Source of the DNA: Tenodera sinensis
Lineage: Eukaryota > Arthropoda > Insecta > Mantodea > Mantidae
NCBI GenBank assembly: GCA_030765045.1
Contig: CM060962.1
Span: 142,455,025 to 142,519,024 of the forward strand
DNA: 64,000 nt
Direction: 5' to 3'
The first letter of the stretch is position 1. Each line of letters opens with the position of its first letter. Below the pieces are notes generated by a model. The model was given only the letters and a program-made list of their open reading frames with translations, did not search any database and was not told the origin of the DNA. The position numbers and the translations under genes are program-made. Below are positions 43,265 to 54,239 of this stretch, piece by piece.

Positions 43265-44200
43265 ACAGGGCTATAATCTGTTTCAAACTAGAATGATATT
43301 GTTTTAAACATATGGGAGGGAAGAAAGATAGATTCACTGTTCAGCATGAATTAATTTCAGGGAGAGACAAGTCTACAAATGCTCACATTTTCACCACAAA
43401 TACATATGTTCGAGCTTTGTGAATTCTAAACGGAATGTTAACAGACAGATATAATTAAACAGAAGACAGGTGCAGTTATACACCATTAACTTCTTATTGT
43501 TAAATTATGTGCAGCTTAACATGTATTATTTATGTAACACTTCAGTTGTATTCCTACACAAAACAACTCTCTCAGAACAAAGCGGATGCTGATTCAGATG
43601 TCACTGTTTGTTGCGCAGAGTTTCTTATCATACTTAAGACTGCATTTCCTGCCATCCCAGATACCTCAAAAGCCCAGAACACTTGTATGCAGTTTAACAG
43701 CAGTTAGCTAAGCATCATGGAGTAGGCCTGTACTGCCAAAATAAAGGACAACTGAGGCAAACCTTAAGAAGTGGTGAGAGGCAAATGATGATGCACTGTT
43801 TCAATGTTTATAAAAGGTTTGTTTCAACATGATCCAGAATCAATTTCTGAATTATCTGAGCACGTGCAGTACCTAAGTAGGATTGCAACATGACGAAATC
43901 GGTTCTTGTACAAAAGTAGGAACTGCATATTCTGGACATGCGAAAATCATATAGCCTACAATGCATGCTCAGGTTATTCAGAATCACAGATTAATAATGT
44001 TCTAACTGTAGAAAATTCTGAAAACTAGTTCGGAGAGCATGCTCGATTGTGCATGTATGTAAGAAAATGTTGGTATTAGTTTGGAACGCACTTGTGAACT
44101 GCTTGTTGGAACAGACCTAAAAGAAACCCTGGAGGGTAACCATCATGCTACTATATGATGGTATGAATTCTGTAACACATACATTTAGCAAGTTAACGGC
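43265..44200. other. No recognisable gene
   Basis: A 66-codon frame (43507-43707) has no domain. Nothing else stands out. Confidence 0.5.
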
Positions 44201-44359
44201 AATGTCTTAAACCCCCCAGAGGCCTACTATGGTAGGTACGGGTTTGGCACACCTAGGGTCCCGAGCCACACTCTCGATTGGGTTCCTCTTAAGAGGTGAG
44301 AGGGCATATACCAAACACCCAATCCACTTTGGTACACATATGTGTGATCTAAGTTCCAT

Positions 44360-44990
44360 AATCATTGTCTGTCCTTTTACATTGGCAAGGAATTTTGTTG
44401 ACATCAGGTGTTTTACAACAAAGATTGTCCTTAACAGGTCTCATATACTGTCTAAGCTTTCTGGTTGGCAGCAATATTGTTTCAATGTTATGTTTTTTGT
44501 GTCTCTGTGTAATCTTATTACAGACTGTACTGTAGAAGGGGATACATGCTTTTCCTTTAGATTTTCCATCTTCCTCTGGGTTGTGGTTGTCTTTGAAGGG
44601 ATTTCTGTTATTCTTAATTCTCTGGTGTACTTAATGAATGTTTAACCATTCTTTTTAAAAGTGTTTATCAAATAATTTATTTCGTGCAATGATTGATCTT
44701 TGTTTGTAATTTCACAAGCATCATGAAACAAGGTAGTGAGAAAGGTTTTCTCCTGGATTGGATGGTGATGATTATGCACATCAAGATAATCTGTATGTGA
44801 CTTTTCTGTACACACTATGCCCTAATGTACCATCTTGTTTTTTTATAAATTTTGATGTCCAAAAATGGAAGAGAACCTAGATTTTCAATTTCCATAGCAA
44901 ACTTAATGTTCTGGTGAATAGATGTGCAAGAGGAAGGCTTATAGAGCTTCTTTCCCATGCTGCCAAATCACAGTCTGAGATACCTGATTA
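44360..44990 (-). pseudogene. PLE fragment (RT end to GIY-YIG start)
   Basis: Minus strand, broken frames: IKFAMEIENLGSLPFLDIKI, HTDYLDVHNHHPIQEK, then, near 44390, KTPDVNKIPCQCK, which aligns with PLE TPGVYKIPC-x-CG. This is a fourth or fifth PLE type, too decayed to assign. No arms or duplication found. Confidence 0.6.
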
Positions 44991-45003
44991 TGGTAATGGA
45001 GTC

Positions 45004-45190
45004 TAATATAGCCGAAAGCTCAAACAATTTCATAAATATTACACAGCTGGTAAACCGAGAAGATCAAATCAGTGTTAATTTTGTGGATCCAGATACCGAA
45101 GAACACACCCAGAATATTGAATGAGCCTGGAGAGAGGTAGGCTCCAATGTTCCCCAGTATGGGTATAAACAGATGCAGTACAGCAGGCAT
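45004..45190 (+). pseudogene. Merlin/IS1595 (ISXO2-like) transposase fragment
   Basis: Plus frame: ISVNFVDPDTEEHTQNIE, stop, AWREVGSNVPQYG. The phrase N-FVDP-x-TG-x-HTQ-IE-x-xWR is the C-terminal signature of ISXO2-like (DDE, IS1595) transposases, which in animals are Merlin elements. The catalytic HTQ-IE block is present but followed by a stop. Only about 60 codons are readable. Confidence 0.6.
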
Positions 45191-45199
45191 GTTACAGAG

Positions 45200-45640
45200 T
45201 TTAGTGGTGATGGTGGTGGTGTTTAAGGGTATGTCAACAACTAGGTCATTTGGGTACAGAAGTTATGTTCAAGCAAGCATACCCAGACCACCACAACCTA
45301 CTGCATGTGTTCTCCAAAGCAACTGAACCACTACATTCAGCACATTTATAAAAAGTAAGAGTTTTACAAGATCAGTACAGCTAAAAATGTTTTCAGTGGG
45401 AGCACCGTTAGATTCAACAACACCGGTCTGCAAATTTAAACTTTTTTTCTGTGGCACAGGGTTGATCAGCTCTCTAAGCCTAATTTTGGTATGCTGAATT
45501 CAAATCTGCTCTCCATTTTTTCATACTATGTGCTGTTTTTTGCCATGCAGAAAGGAAGTATGTAATACTAGAGTTTGTTTCTAGTTTTTTAAGAACAATT
45601 TAAATGCATGGAATCATTCAAAAAAAGAAACAATCTCAAC
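45200..45640. other. No recognisable gene
   Basis: Short frames without domains between two transposon-derived remnants. Confidence 0.4.
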
Positions 45641-47290
45641 TCTAGAGATGCAACAGTGTACACTGAACTAGAACATTTTGAACATATATTATGATGTTAT
45701 TTTACCCTCTGCTTTGCTGAAAACAAATGCTGAGTTGACATGCATTTGTGGTCCTGACGAATGCAGGAAATGCAATATTAAGCTTGTATTGCATCCGAGT
45801 GCCTTTAACTTTTCGAGCATCATTTTAACAATGTGTTCATATTGTTCATCTTTAACATTACCCAAAAACTTGCTTATAACTTCACTGAATGAGCCCCAAG
45901 CTTGAACCTCTGTCTGTTATGATACTTCTAAAATGAATGTCCTTCATGAGTTTGCAAATTTGTGGGCCCCTAAAAATGCCTTCTTTCACTTTTGATTAAG
46001 ACAACACTGGAATTTTCTGAATAAGATATTGGAAACAAAAACCACCTTTGCCCAAAGCTTTGACAAATTGCCTCATTATCCCTAGTTTGATATGCAAAGG
46101 GGGCAGCAAAACCCTCTGTGAGTCAATCAGTGGGCAATTTATTACATTTTTTGTCCCTGGCACTAAATATTTTCTTTCTGGCCAATTAGTTGCACCCCAG
46201 TGTCTTTCTCTGGCTCTGGAGTCCCATTCACAGAAAAAGCACAGACATTTCATGCATCCTGCTTGTTGGCCCAATAAAATACTGCAAACCTTAAGATCAG
46301 CACACGAACAACTTATATTCATTATATGTAACTTGTTCCAGGAAGTATACAAATTTCTGTACGTTTCTTTAAGAGGTGTAGAAAAATTAAAATTATTTTG
46401 TTGTTTAATGATGCTGTCAATTGCCAGGGTCACATCAGCATTGCCGGTGTGCCGGAATTTTGTCCCGCAGGAGTTTTTACATGCCAGTAAATCTCCTGAC
46501 ATGGAGCTGTCATTTTTAAGCACACTTAACAACCATTGGTCCGGGCCAGATTTGAACCCGTAACCTTGGGATCATTAGGCCAGTGTCTAACCAACTGAGC
46601 CACCCAAACTGACAAAAGGGGTGTAGAGTGAGCTATTGAAACCAAAGCAAACATATTGCTGTTGTGCAGCAGAACACCTCTCAGACTTCTCTTGTTCGAG
46701 TCAATAAACAGATGCTAATCTTTTGCTTCGTAAGCTATTCCAAGACACCTTATCAGGTTAAGAATATCACAATGCAGTAGTTCTTTTACATCATATTTGT
46801 TCAACTCTTTTTCTCATAGTCTGTACCAAGAAAGTTGTTACAGGTGCTAAATTATTGTCTCCCTTCAGCCTTGGACCTAAAAGTTCACTTCTTTCTTTGG
46901 TAAGACCCAAATCATGTACCAAATTATTTAATTTTGACTGACTCAATGGATTTGATTGTTAAGTCTGGGGACCAATTTATTTAATCTTCCACACTTCAAG
47001 CATCAGTACTACTTTCTGGCAATACATTAAGTGGTGATGGAACAGGAACATCAGGTCCATGAGGAACAGGCCTAATCGCTGATGGCAACTTTGGATATAT
47101 AATGCCCACCTTGTTTTTCCTATTGAATCCACATAAATTACACAGGCAAGAATAACAGTCACTAGTATGATTTTGTTGTTCACGCCATACCGTAGGAACA
47201 CCAAAGGATATTGATGAACAAACTCCATTGTACCATTGTCTTAGATTTTCTACATAGCTTTTACACAGAATGAGGGGCAAAATTCTTGTC
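45640..47290 (-). pseudogene. Transposon-type protein of an unnamed insect family, interrupted by a SINE
   Basis: Minus frames: 47280-46977 gives LCKSYVENLRQWYNG and GFNRKNKVGIIYPKLPSAIR; after the SINE, 46380-45996 gives ADLKVCSILLGQQAGC, FCEWDSRARERHWG and LLPPLHIKLGIMRQFVKALG; 45905-45680 gives AWGSFSEVISKFLGNVKD and LHFLHSSGPQMQ. I recall this chain of motifs as a multi-copy protein in many arthropod and cnidarian genomes, treated as transposon-derived, but I cannot name the family. The first 48 codons of the 178-codon frame are SINE sequence, not protein. Confidence 0.5.
46383..46619 (-). mobile_element. tRNA-derived SINE, second copy
   Basis: Reverse complement of the family at 34809-35041: on the minus strand GTTTGGGTGGCTCAGTTGG (A box) and GGGTTCAAATC (B box), then AAAACTCCTGCGGGACAAAA and a tail AAACAACAAAATAATTTTAA. 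Flanked by GGTGTAGA (46375-46382 and 46620-46627). Inserted into a transposon-type reading frame. Confidence 0.88.
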
Positions 47291-48016
47291 TTGACCTCCT
47301 AATTTTATTTTAAAATAGGACAAATACAAACTCTTGATAAATGTGGCAACGATTATTTTCTGTTGCTTTATCAAACAACCTCAGACATAACAAAAATTGT
47401 TAGGATTGTTCACACAGTCCCTCCTAGATATACCACTTGAGCTTTTTTTTTTCACATGACATCCACAACACAACACAACTTCAAAAGACAGCTGAGAAGA
47501 AGTTTAAAACTGGACTGCAGATTCTAAGATAGGTTCCTATTTATGTATTACGTAATAAATGTTTACAAGATAGGTTATGATTTAGCATGTTTGCATGTTT
47601 TAATCAACCATGCTGTAAGTCGAATATGCAGTGATGTTGATACTAGCGTACCGAACTTACACTTTTGTGTTAAATCAGAACTGTTCAAAATCTGTACATG
47701 ATATGCAAAAACCATTACTATTTTTTAAATCAGAGCATCCAAATTGACCATAATATAAAATATTCTGTGCCGCAAAATCTTTGCAGGTTGATGCAATCTA
47801 TATCGTGCTTATCTCATAGTTCTCTGCCAGCCATTAGAACAATATTTAAGCACTAACATCATTTCATATATACACACTAACCTATTCCTAATCTCAGGTT
47901 AAATTTCCATAACACAGAATGCTCTCATCCGTTCATATATACACACTAACCTAACACTGACTAAATTTTGATAACACAATAACACAGGATCCTGCCATCC
48001 CATTCACAACCCCCTC

Positions 48017-48048
<32 letters not shown>

Positions 48049-48765
48049 TGTGCACACACACCCACACACAATAACCTATCACAGGCTATAATTTGATAAC
48101 ACAAAACTCTGTCATCCCATTCATATACACACTAACATAACCTGACACAGGACAAATTTCTCAAGTGCTCAGAATATAATTGCAGAAGGGTAACAAAATC
48201 TTGATAAAACTTCTGAAAGATTTAAGTTAAACAGAGGATATGAAACCCATTAACACTGTGTTTAAACTAATTTAATGTTTTCTGTACATTCGAAAAGGAT
48301 TTGTCAAAGGCCTAAAGATTGCTCAACTTGGTGGCCAAAAAATTACACCTAAACCTAAAAAGCGATATGATAGTTTACAAATAAAGACAGATTTTTACAC
48401 ACCAACAGTTTCAGCACCTTCATAAAACCAAAGTCTTTCTTTAGAAACACAGTGCTTATGCAATAATTTCAGCATAAATACATTACAAAACCATTTCCAT
48501 GCATACAATACTAGTTTATTAACAGTTACCTGCTAAATATCCATTGCATAAGCGAAATAAAGCTGTTGCAGCATATGTAGGGAATTTGTTCATAAAACAA
48601 AACAAAACTTGCCTGCAAAATAAAACTATACATTAGTTTTCTTGAGTAGCCCATTTTCTGCATAATAACCCATTTTTGCTTCACCTAAAACAATGCATCT
48701 CACAGTATTTTTATCCCTAAATTAAACAGACCAACTAACTTTACATCAGTTGTCCTTAAATTACA
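47291..48765. other. No recognisable gene
   Basis: AT-rich DNA with a (CA)n tract at about 48016-48070. Phrases such as CATATACACACTAACCTA recur three times around 47865-48135 as a loose tandem repeat. Confidence 0.5.
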
Positions 48766-48769
48766 CTGA

Positions 48770-49058
48770 CTAGAGTCAGTGAGAAATTACCTTGTGATTG
48801 ACACAAGCTCCTGTCAGGCAACTGCAAGAGGACTTGTCATCTATGCAACCAATCAACACTGACCTAGAGTATTGTCTTACTGAAGTTATTGGTCCATGAA
48901 GGAGCTTGTGTCAATCACAAGGAATTCATCACTGACCCATGGACCAATAACTTCAGGAAGGTAATACTCCAGATCAGCACTAATTGGTTATGTAGATGAC
49001 AAACCCTCTTGCTGATAGGAGCTTGTGTTAATCGCAAGTAATTTCTCACCGACTCTGG
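48770..49058. mobile_element. Palindromic foldback element
   Basis: The left arm (48771-48905) and right arm (48920-49058) are inverted copies: TAGAGTCAGTGAGAAATTAC against, reversed, CAGAGTCGGTGAGAAATTAC; both carry GTTATTGGTCCA/TGGACCAATAAC at the centre. Arms are about 85-90% alike. No coding. A clear target duplication was not seen, so the superfamily is open. Confidence 0.7.
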
Positions 49059-49242
49059 CTGTCTACACCAAACACCAATCCATTAACTTAACCACTCCTG
49101 GCCTTAAGCCTTGCTTTCCTCCAGTCTGAAAACCGAACTGAAAACTCAACAGTTAAGGTCCTTTCAGTTCAGTTTTCAGTTATACTTTCCTAGGAAATCG
49201 GACTGAAAACTTAAAAGCAAAAATACCATAACACTGAGTAAA

Positions 49243-49557
49243 ATGGCTGAAATGTGGTTGAGAAAGCTGCATAGCAGTGAACAAAATGATATGGAGTTGG
49301 ATACTTTGATATTTTTGTTTATTTTGGTTGATGAATTAACAGAAAATACTGATAATGATCAAAGTTGTGGAAAACCTCTGAGGTACACCCCATGTTTGCT
49401 AATCGTAGCTCAGAAGGTGCTTATGCGATTTTATGAGGCACCTGAAGGACTGAAGTTCATGGAGTACTACAGATTACCACCCAAATTAAATCCAGTCTTA
49501 ATATTACCTACGCTAGATATAGATAAACGAACTTATATCAGTTCCAGAATGTACTGA
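49243..49557 (+). other. Unrecognised 104-codon frame
   Basis: Starts MAEMWLRKLHSSEQNDMELD and ends with TYISSRMY. Upstream at 49126-49215 is a repetitive CTGAAAACCGAACTGAAAAC stretch. No domain recognised; possibly a DNA-transposon accessory protein. Confidence 0.25.
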
Positions 49558-49971
49558 CATAACTAGTGTTTCATATCACAATATGTCTATATTTTGTATT
49601 AGTACAACACAACCAAAGTTACAAATTGTTCAACTTCACTTATTGCGGACATGTAGCATTACATTGCACCCATTTATTGCACAACTTGTAGTTATACACG
49701 TAATTGAAATAATTCCCACTTGGGTTACATTATACACTTAGCTATAGGTATATATGCTTGAAATAAAGGTATTTAAATCAGATCACTTAAGGGATGGTGG
49801 GTGGCCCTAACGAATTTAACAAGGAATCATCATGTTTTTAAACCATTAACTTTGCACGTTCCAGGTAAAGTATTTCTGACGAAACACCTCTTTTAGCAGG
49901 TATGCAATCTTAACCCACAGACCACATGTAGTTGGATTACTGCCTACATGACGAGGTTATACCCACCATGG

Positions 49972-50217
49972 CTACATTATTGTGCTGCGCTTATTCCAGA
50001 ATCTTTGCACGCTTTTTTTTTTCAAAGCAGAAACAAACTGAAAATTATTAAACGTCATCCACAAAGAGTAAATCTTATTTACTTCCTGATTCCTTTGTTT
50101 CCTTTCAAAGTCTGTTTTTTCCTCTACATTTCTATACTCTGCACGTTGCAGAATGTATATAAGTTTGTTCTGACAAAAATAATCAATAATTTTTTCCTCT
50201 TCACTGCCTGAAAACAT
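49972..50217 (-). pseudogene. Possible MADF-like fragment
   Basis: Minus frame MFSGSEEEKIIDYFCQNKLI then YRNVEEKTDFERKQRNQEVN. An acidic start followed by an aromatic-rich helix and a basic segment is reminiscent of MADF DNA-binding domains, which occur in insect transcription factors and in PIF/Harbinger accessory proteins. The match is weak. Confidence 0.25.
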
Positions 50218-50229
50218 TCATTTTCTACC

Positions 50230-50839
50230 CATTATATCAAATTAACAAAGTAAACAAACCAGAGTGTTTGCCTATTGTTATTAGGTCAAACTGTCATCTG
50301 CATCTCATTCGTTTCCAAATGAATGATTGTAAGGATCTATCATTGCCCTATCTTACATTCGTCTACTTGAATGATGTGGTCAGGACCCCAAATATACCTT
50401 TTGCAATATATTCACCGTTACTGGAGATCATGCATGCCTTATGACAGCAACCTAACCTGTCAGATAGTGTCCAAAAATTTACACATTATTCTTCCATTCA
50501 ACACTCCATTATTTTAAAGTCATATGCTGCTTGTATGCAATAGGATTTGTCCAAGCTGTAACTTTTTTCACATTCAATCACATTCTTTACACATAGGCAA
50601 GGAATACGTATACAAAGATTACTCGTAGCTAATTGGTTACATATGTTACACGCTACACAATTCACGAGTACATGTCTAGAGAATTGTTTGCAGAAGTTTG
50701 TTATGGCTATGTCAATGTTGTGTATGTTGCCTGCAATACTAGAAGCAATAGCCCTAGATGTAGTTTTGCCATGTCTGCCAAAGTAAAAGAAGATTTGGTT
50801 TGAAGAAAAGCAGGTATCAGTAGATTTTGTAAACAGCAA
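50230..50839. other. No recognisable feature
   Basis: One 113-codon minus frame (50839-50498) has several cysteines but no recognised domain. Confidence 0.4.
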
Positions 50840-50842
50840 ATA

Positions 50843-50895
<53 letters not shown>

Positions 50896-50904
50896 TAATT
50901 AATA

Positions 50905-50935
<31 letters not shown>

Positions 50936-50989
50936 TAATTATTATAATAATTATATATTATTATTATTATAATTATTATAATAATTATA

Positions 50990-51028
<39 letters not shown>

Positions 51029-51030
51029 CA
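50840..51030. repeat. AAT/ATT microsatellite with an inverted centre
   Basis: AAT triplets to about 50930, then TATAATTATTATAATAATTA repeated twice, then ATT triplets; the two halves are complementary and could fold back. Confidence 0.95.
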
Positions 51031-51117
51031 TTATTATACATAAAAATTAAGAGTAGCACTCACCAACTGTGTTGATCCTTCTCTAGTGCACAGAAGTAGT
51101 AGTTGAGAATTCTGTTA

Positions 51118-51118
51118 T

Positions 51119-51164
<46 letters not shown>

Positions 51165-51167
51165 TAT
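51118..51167. repeat. (CA)n/(TA)n tract
   Basis: About 50 bp of CA then TA dinucleotides. Confidence 0.9.
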
Positions 51168-51169
51168 TG

Positions 51170-51720
51170 TCAATCACTTTCACATATGTCACTTTTAGTT
51201 TTCTTCAATATTGAGCTTGAAATTGCAAAAGAGTGACACTCTGAATCTGATAAAAGTCTCTTTGCATGTAACAACCTGCATGTTGGTTTTCTTGACAAGC
51301 AAAGCCTTACTTTTGCTTTCATCTGATTTACAGCTGAAAAAACTTCTTCTACTGTAACACTAGAATGTGGAAACCTCAAAATGCACCATATAATTTTTTT
51401 TTTAATAAAAGTGTTTTGAATCAGATTTCTTTTTCTTTACTTGGCTACAAAATACTTGCACATGTTTTCCAACCGGGATAATTTTGTTAGAAATATTTTA
51501 ACTTTAGCACCAAAATATGTCTTCCACAGGAAGAAATACTCTAGGATCCCTGTATTCAATTTTATCTATTTCAGTGGACTTCAAATGTTCAGGTTTAATG
51601 TAGCACTCTGGGATAGAGTGCAATGCAGAAATAACATCACCTTACATATTATGAATTTGACGTTCCTCATTTTGCATTTGCTTGTTTGGACTGTTAAAAA
51701 TAGGTAAAACAAACTGAAGG
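51170..51720 (-). pseudogene. hAT transposase C-terminal remnant
   Basis: Minus frame 51379-51170: FPHSSVTVEEVFSAVNQMKA then LLHAKRLLSDSECHSF. This is the hAT dimerisation region (P-x-S-x2-VER-FS-x2-N-x-IKT-x-R). Upstream, in broken frames, FLTKLSRLENMCKYFV also fits hAT. Likely the other end of the transposase whose start is at 53470-53985. Confidence 0.6.
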
Positions 51721-53166
51721 AATTCCAGGTATAGCTTGTAGTATGGCGATTGCAGATTAGTTGAGATAAAGAATATGGGCATCATATTCCTCTAATACAC
51801 AAGAAACGACTAACTCGAGACATAGCCAACATATTTGGCTTGGTTGTAATAATTTGTGCAGATTAGGGCTGGTTTCACAATAAATGTTAAATTCTAACTC
51901 CATGTCAAACTGATTTAACACTGAAGTTAATGCAAATTCTGTTTCATTGAATAGTGTTAGCTTTAACATAAGCTAAAATCGATGTTAATTTAACGCTGGT
52001 GTACCCAAGTTACATTTAACACATGTTAGTCGGAAAATGGATGCAACAAACCAAGCTGTTTATGCAAGTTTGCTGTAGTTGATATTTAAGAATGCCATTT
52101 CTAATTCTAGAATGCACATGCATCATAATAAATTTGAAAACCTGCAAAAGGAGGAACTTTTAAAAAATTAAAACTTTCCAAAATGATCATGAGAATAATT
52201 TTATAGCAAATACCTATGTTAGCTTAGAATACAAGATTTTATGATACTGACATTTTTCATTTAATGGTAAATGTTGGAATTTCCAAACCTACTCTCTGCG
52301 AGTTTATTTGGAAGGGTTCTGAAGGAATTGCTTCAAGTATGTCTGTTGAGGTCTGCTCGATGCTTAATCAATCATAACATATTTTTGCACACCTTGATTT
52401 CAATGTGGTATCCACCATTCAGGTTTAAACAGTTACAAATGCTCTTCGCACCAAGCTATTTTGGTACTGCATTATATGTTGGTATAGAATTGCCACAATT
52501 GCTTATTAGAACTAAAAGAAAGTGCATTTAATTAAGTTACTCCTAGATTTTCCTCCAGACTGCATTATTATCCTTCAATTTAGGTCTGTTTGCTTTTTGC
52601 ACACGATATTACCTCCATATGTAAGTAACCTGTTAGATAATTAACGACTTTTGAGCGGTGAACCATTAATTCCTTGCATATAGATTTTTCAATTGACATT
52701 GCAATTCTAACCTCAATCAGGAAAATCACATGGCATGTACCTAACCAGTTGTTTGTTACTAATATAGACAACACTGCGATGCGCAGATAAATGTCCATCA
52801 GGGCACTGTCATTCTCCAAAGCTGTTGTTTGCAGTTGTCTTTGATGTTAACAGGAGTTAAATAACAACCACTGTAAAAACTTGATGACACACAAAAGTCT
52901 TAACATTGGATTAAACTTTTAATTAACAGTTACTGAACTCTGTTTAAGTATTTTTAATATTGTTTGGCCATTAGTGTTGACAACAGTTTGAAACCGTGTA
53001 AGAGCTTCTATACATTTTGCACTGGCACAGAATTAATTGAAGATAGAGCGAACCAGATCTTCTGGTTCCTGTAGAAGTTTAGTGCAAGTATAGGATGAGT
53101 ACATGCACTGAAAGAGAGACAAACATATGTCATCATAAACAAGTCTGGTATATCATTCTTTAAAAC
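51721..53166. other. Unassigned DNA between two hAT remnants
   Basis: Frames at 52271-52531 (plus) and 52819-52580 (minus) are open but unrecognised. The stretch 51860-52025 has several TTAACA/TGTTAA words and could be a subterminal region of a DNA transposon. Confidence 0.35.
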
Positions 53167-53179
53167 ATAAAGAATGTCT

Positions 53180-53268
53180 AATAGGTGGTAGATTTCAGGT
53201 TTGTAGGTCGTGATCCGAAATCTACCACCTATTGGATTAACACTGGCCATGAAAGCCTCAGCATGTAT
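53180..53268. mobile_element. Miniature PLE-derived element, 89 bp
   Basis: Flanked by the 13-bp duplication ATAAAGAATGTCT (53167-53179 and 53269-53281). Arms AATAGGTGGTAGATTTC (53180-53196) and GAAATCTACCACCTATT (53217-53233) enclose AGGTTTGTAGGTCGTGATC. The tail ACTGGCCATGAAAGCCTCAG matches the PLE extension. Same layout as 43144-43248, but unrelated arm sequence. Confidence 0.82.
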
Positions 53269-53469
53269 ATAAAGAATGTCTTTTAAATACCCATCATAAC
53301 TCTAGCTCCAAATGTGGCAAAACCAATAAGGTTGTGCTTATAAGGAATATTCCTAGAAGCAAAAGAGTTGACCATGCTTTAATACAAATTAAGTTGCATT
53401 AGTTTACTTACAGGCATCAAATCGAAATACCAGACTAAAACTGAAACAACCAAACACAAATATTCATAA

Positions 53470-53985
53470 CAGGCCTGGGCGACTCGCGCAATACCTTGAG
53501 CAACCTTAATCTTTCTTTACCTGCTAAACATGTTATCAGTCAAGGTCCTAAGCAATCTGTGCTCTTTATTTTGTCGCAGCATGTATATAGCAATTCTTTA
53601 CTTTCAAGGTCCAAAACATTATTTAGAATAGCTGTTACTTTGGTTCAAGAACAGATTAACCTTTTTGCAATTTTGAATCAGAAGATATTGATCTAACCAG
53701 AGAGGGCAGATGTTCCACGACATTAAAAGAAATATGTTCTGCAACAAAAGCACAAGACAAATTTCTACTTCTTATACGTTGATAGCTAAAGTAGTGGATT
53801 GATGTGCAAATGAAAGAATTTTGTGTCCAATAGTTGTTTAGCATACTGTATATGTTTTTCTTTTGTTACATGTCTCACCAAAGCAGTTTTACCACTTGAT
53901 GCAACATTTATAATCATATAAAATGCAAAATTAGATGCCTTTTTAGAACATGTTGACCAGCCATTAAACTTATCTTCTTATTCCC
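53470..53985 (-). pseudogene. hAT transposase N-terminal remnant (BED-like)
   Basis: Minus frames: FNGWSTCSKKASNFAFYMII, ASSGKTALVRHVTKEKHIQY (BED-type zinc finger tail with H-x4/5-H spacing but lost cysteines), then FVAEHISFNVVEHLPSLVRS and SKIAK-like remains. The order matches hAT transposases that carry a degraded BED finger. Stops and shifts throughout. Confidence 0.5.
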
Positions 53986-54098
53986 CACTCAGCTTTCTAA
54001 TTTTGACTGTACTTATTTCTTGCTCACGTTGAGTGAGCACTGTAGAACACAGAGCAGTTAAAAAACCAAAACACATGCACACTAATTTATACTTTTTC

Positions 54099-54159
54099 CA
54101 GAGTCTTCTGAGACAGTGGAAGGGGGAGATATAACCTTCCACTGTCTCAAACGACTCTG
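54099..54159. repeat. Short near-perfect inverted repeat
   Basis: Left CAGAGTCTTCTGAGACAGTG plus GAAGG and right CCTTC plus CACTGTCTCAAACGACTCTG, separated by 11 bp. Likely a miniature hairpin insertion; it resembles the mini-PLE layout but lacks their fixed modules. Confidence 0.7.
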
Positions 54160-54239
54160 AACAAAGTATGACACTAGCAAACAATGAACACATACAGTAC
54201 ATTCTTTGGTTTGTTCTTAAGCCTCAATGCAACTGAAAA

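Noticed and set aside
46048..46563. 171-codon plus frame
   Set aside because: Antisense to the transposon-type protein and SINE; the minus strand has recognisable motifs.
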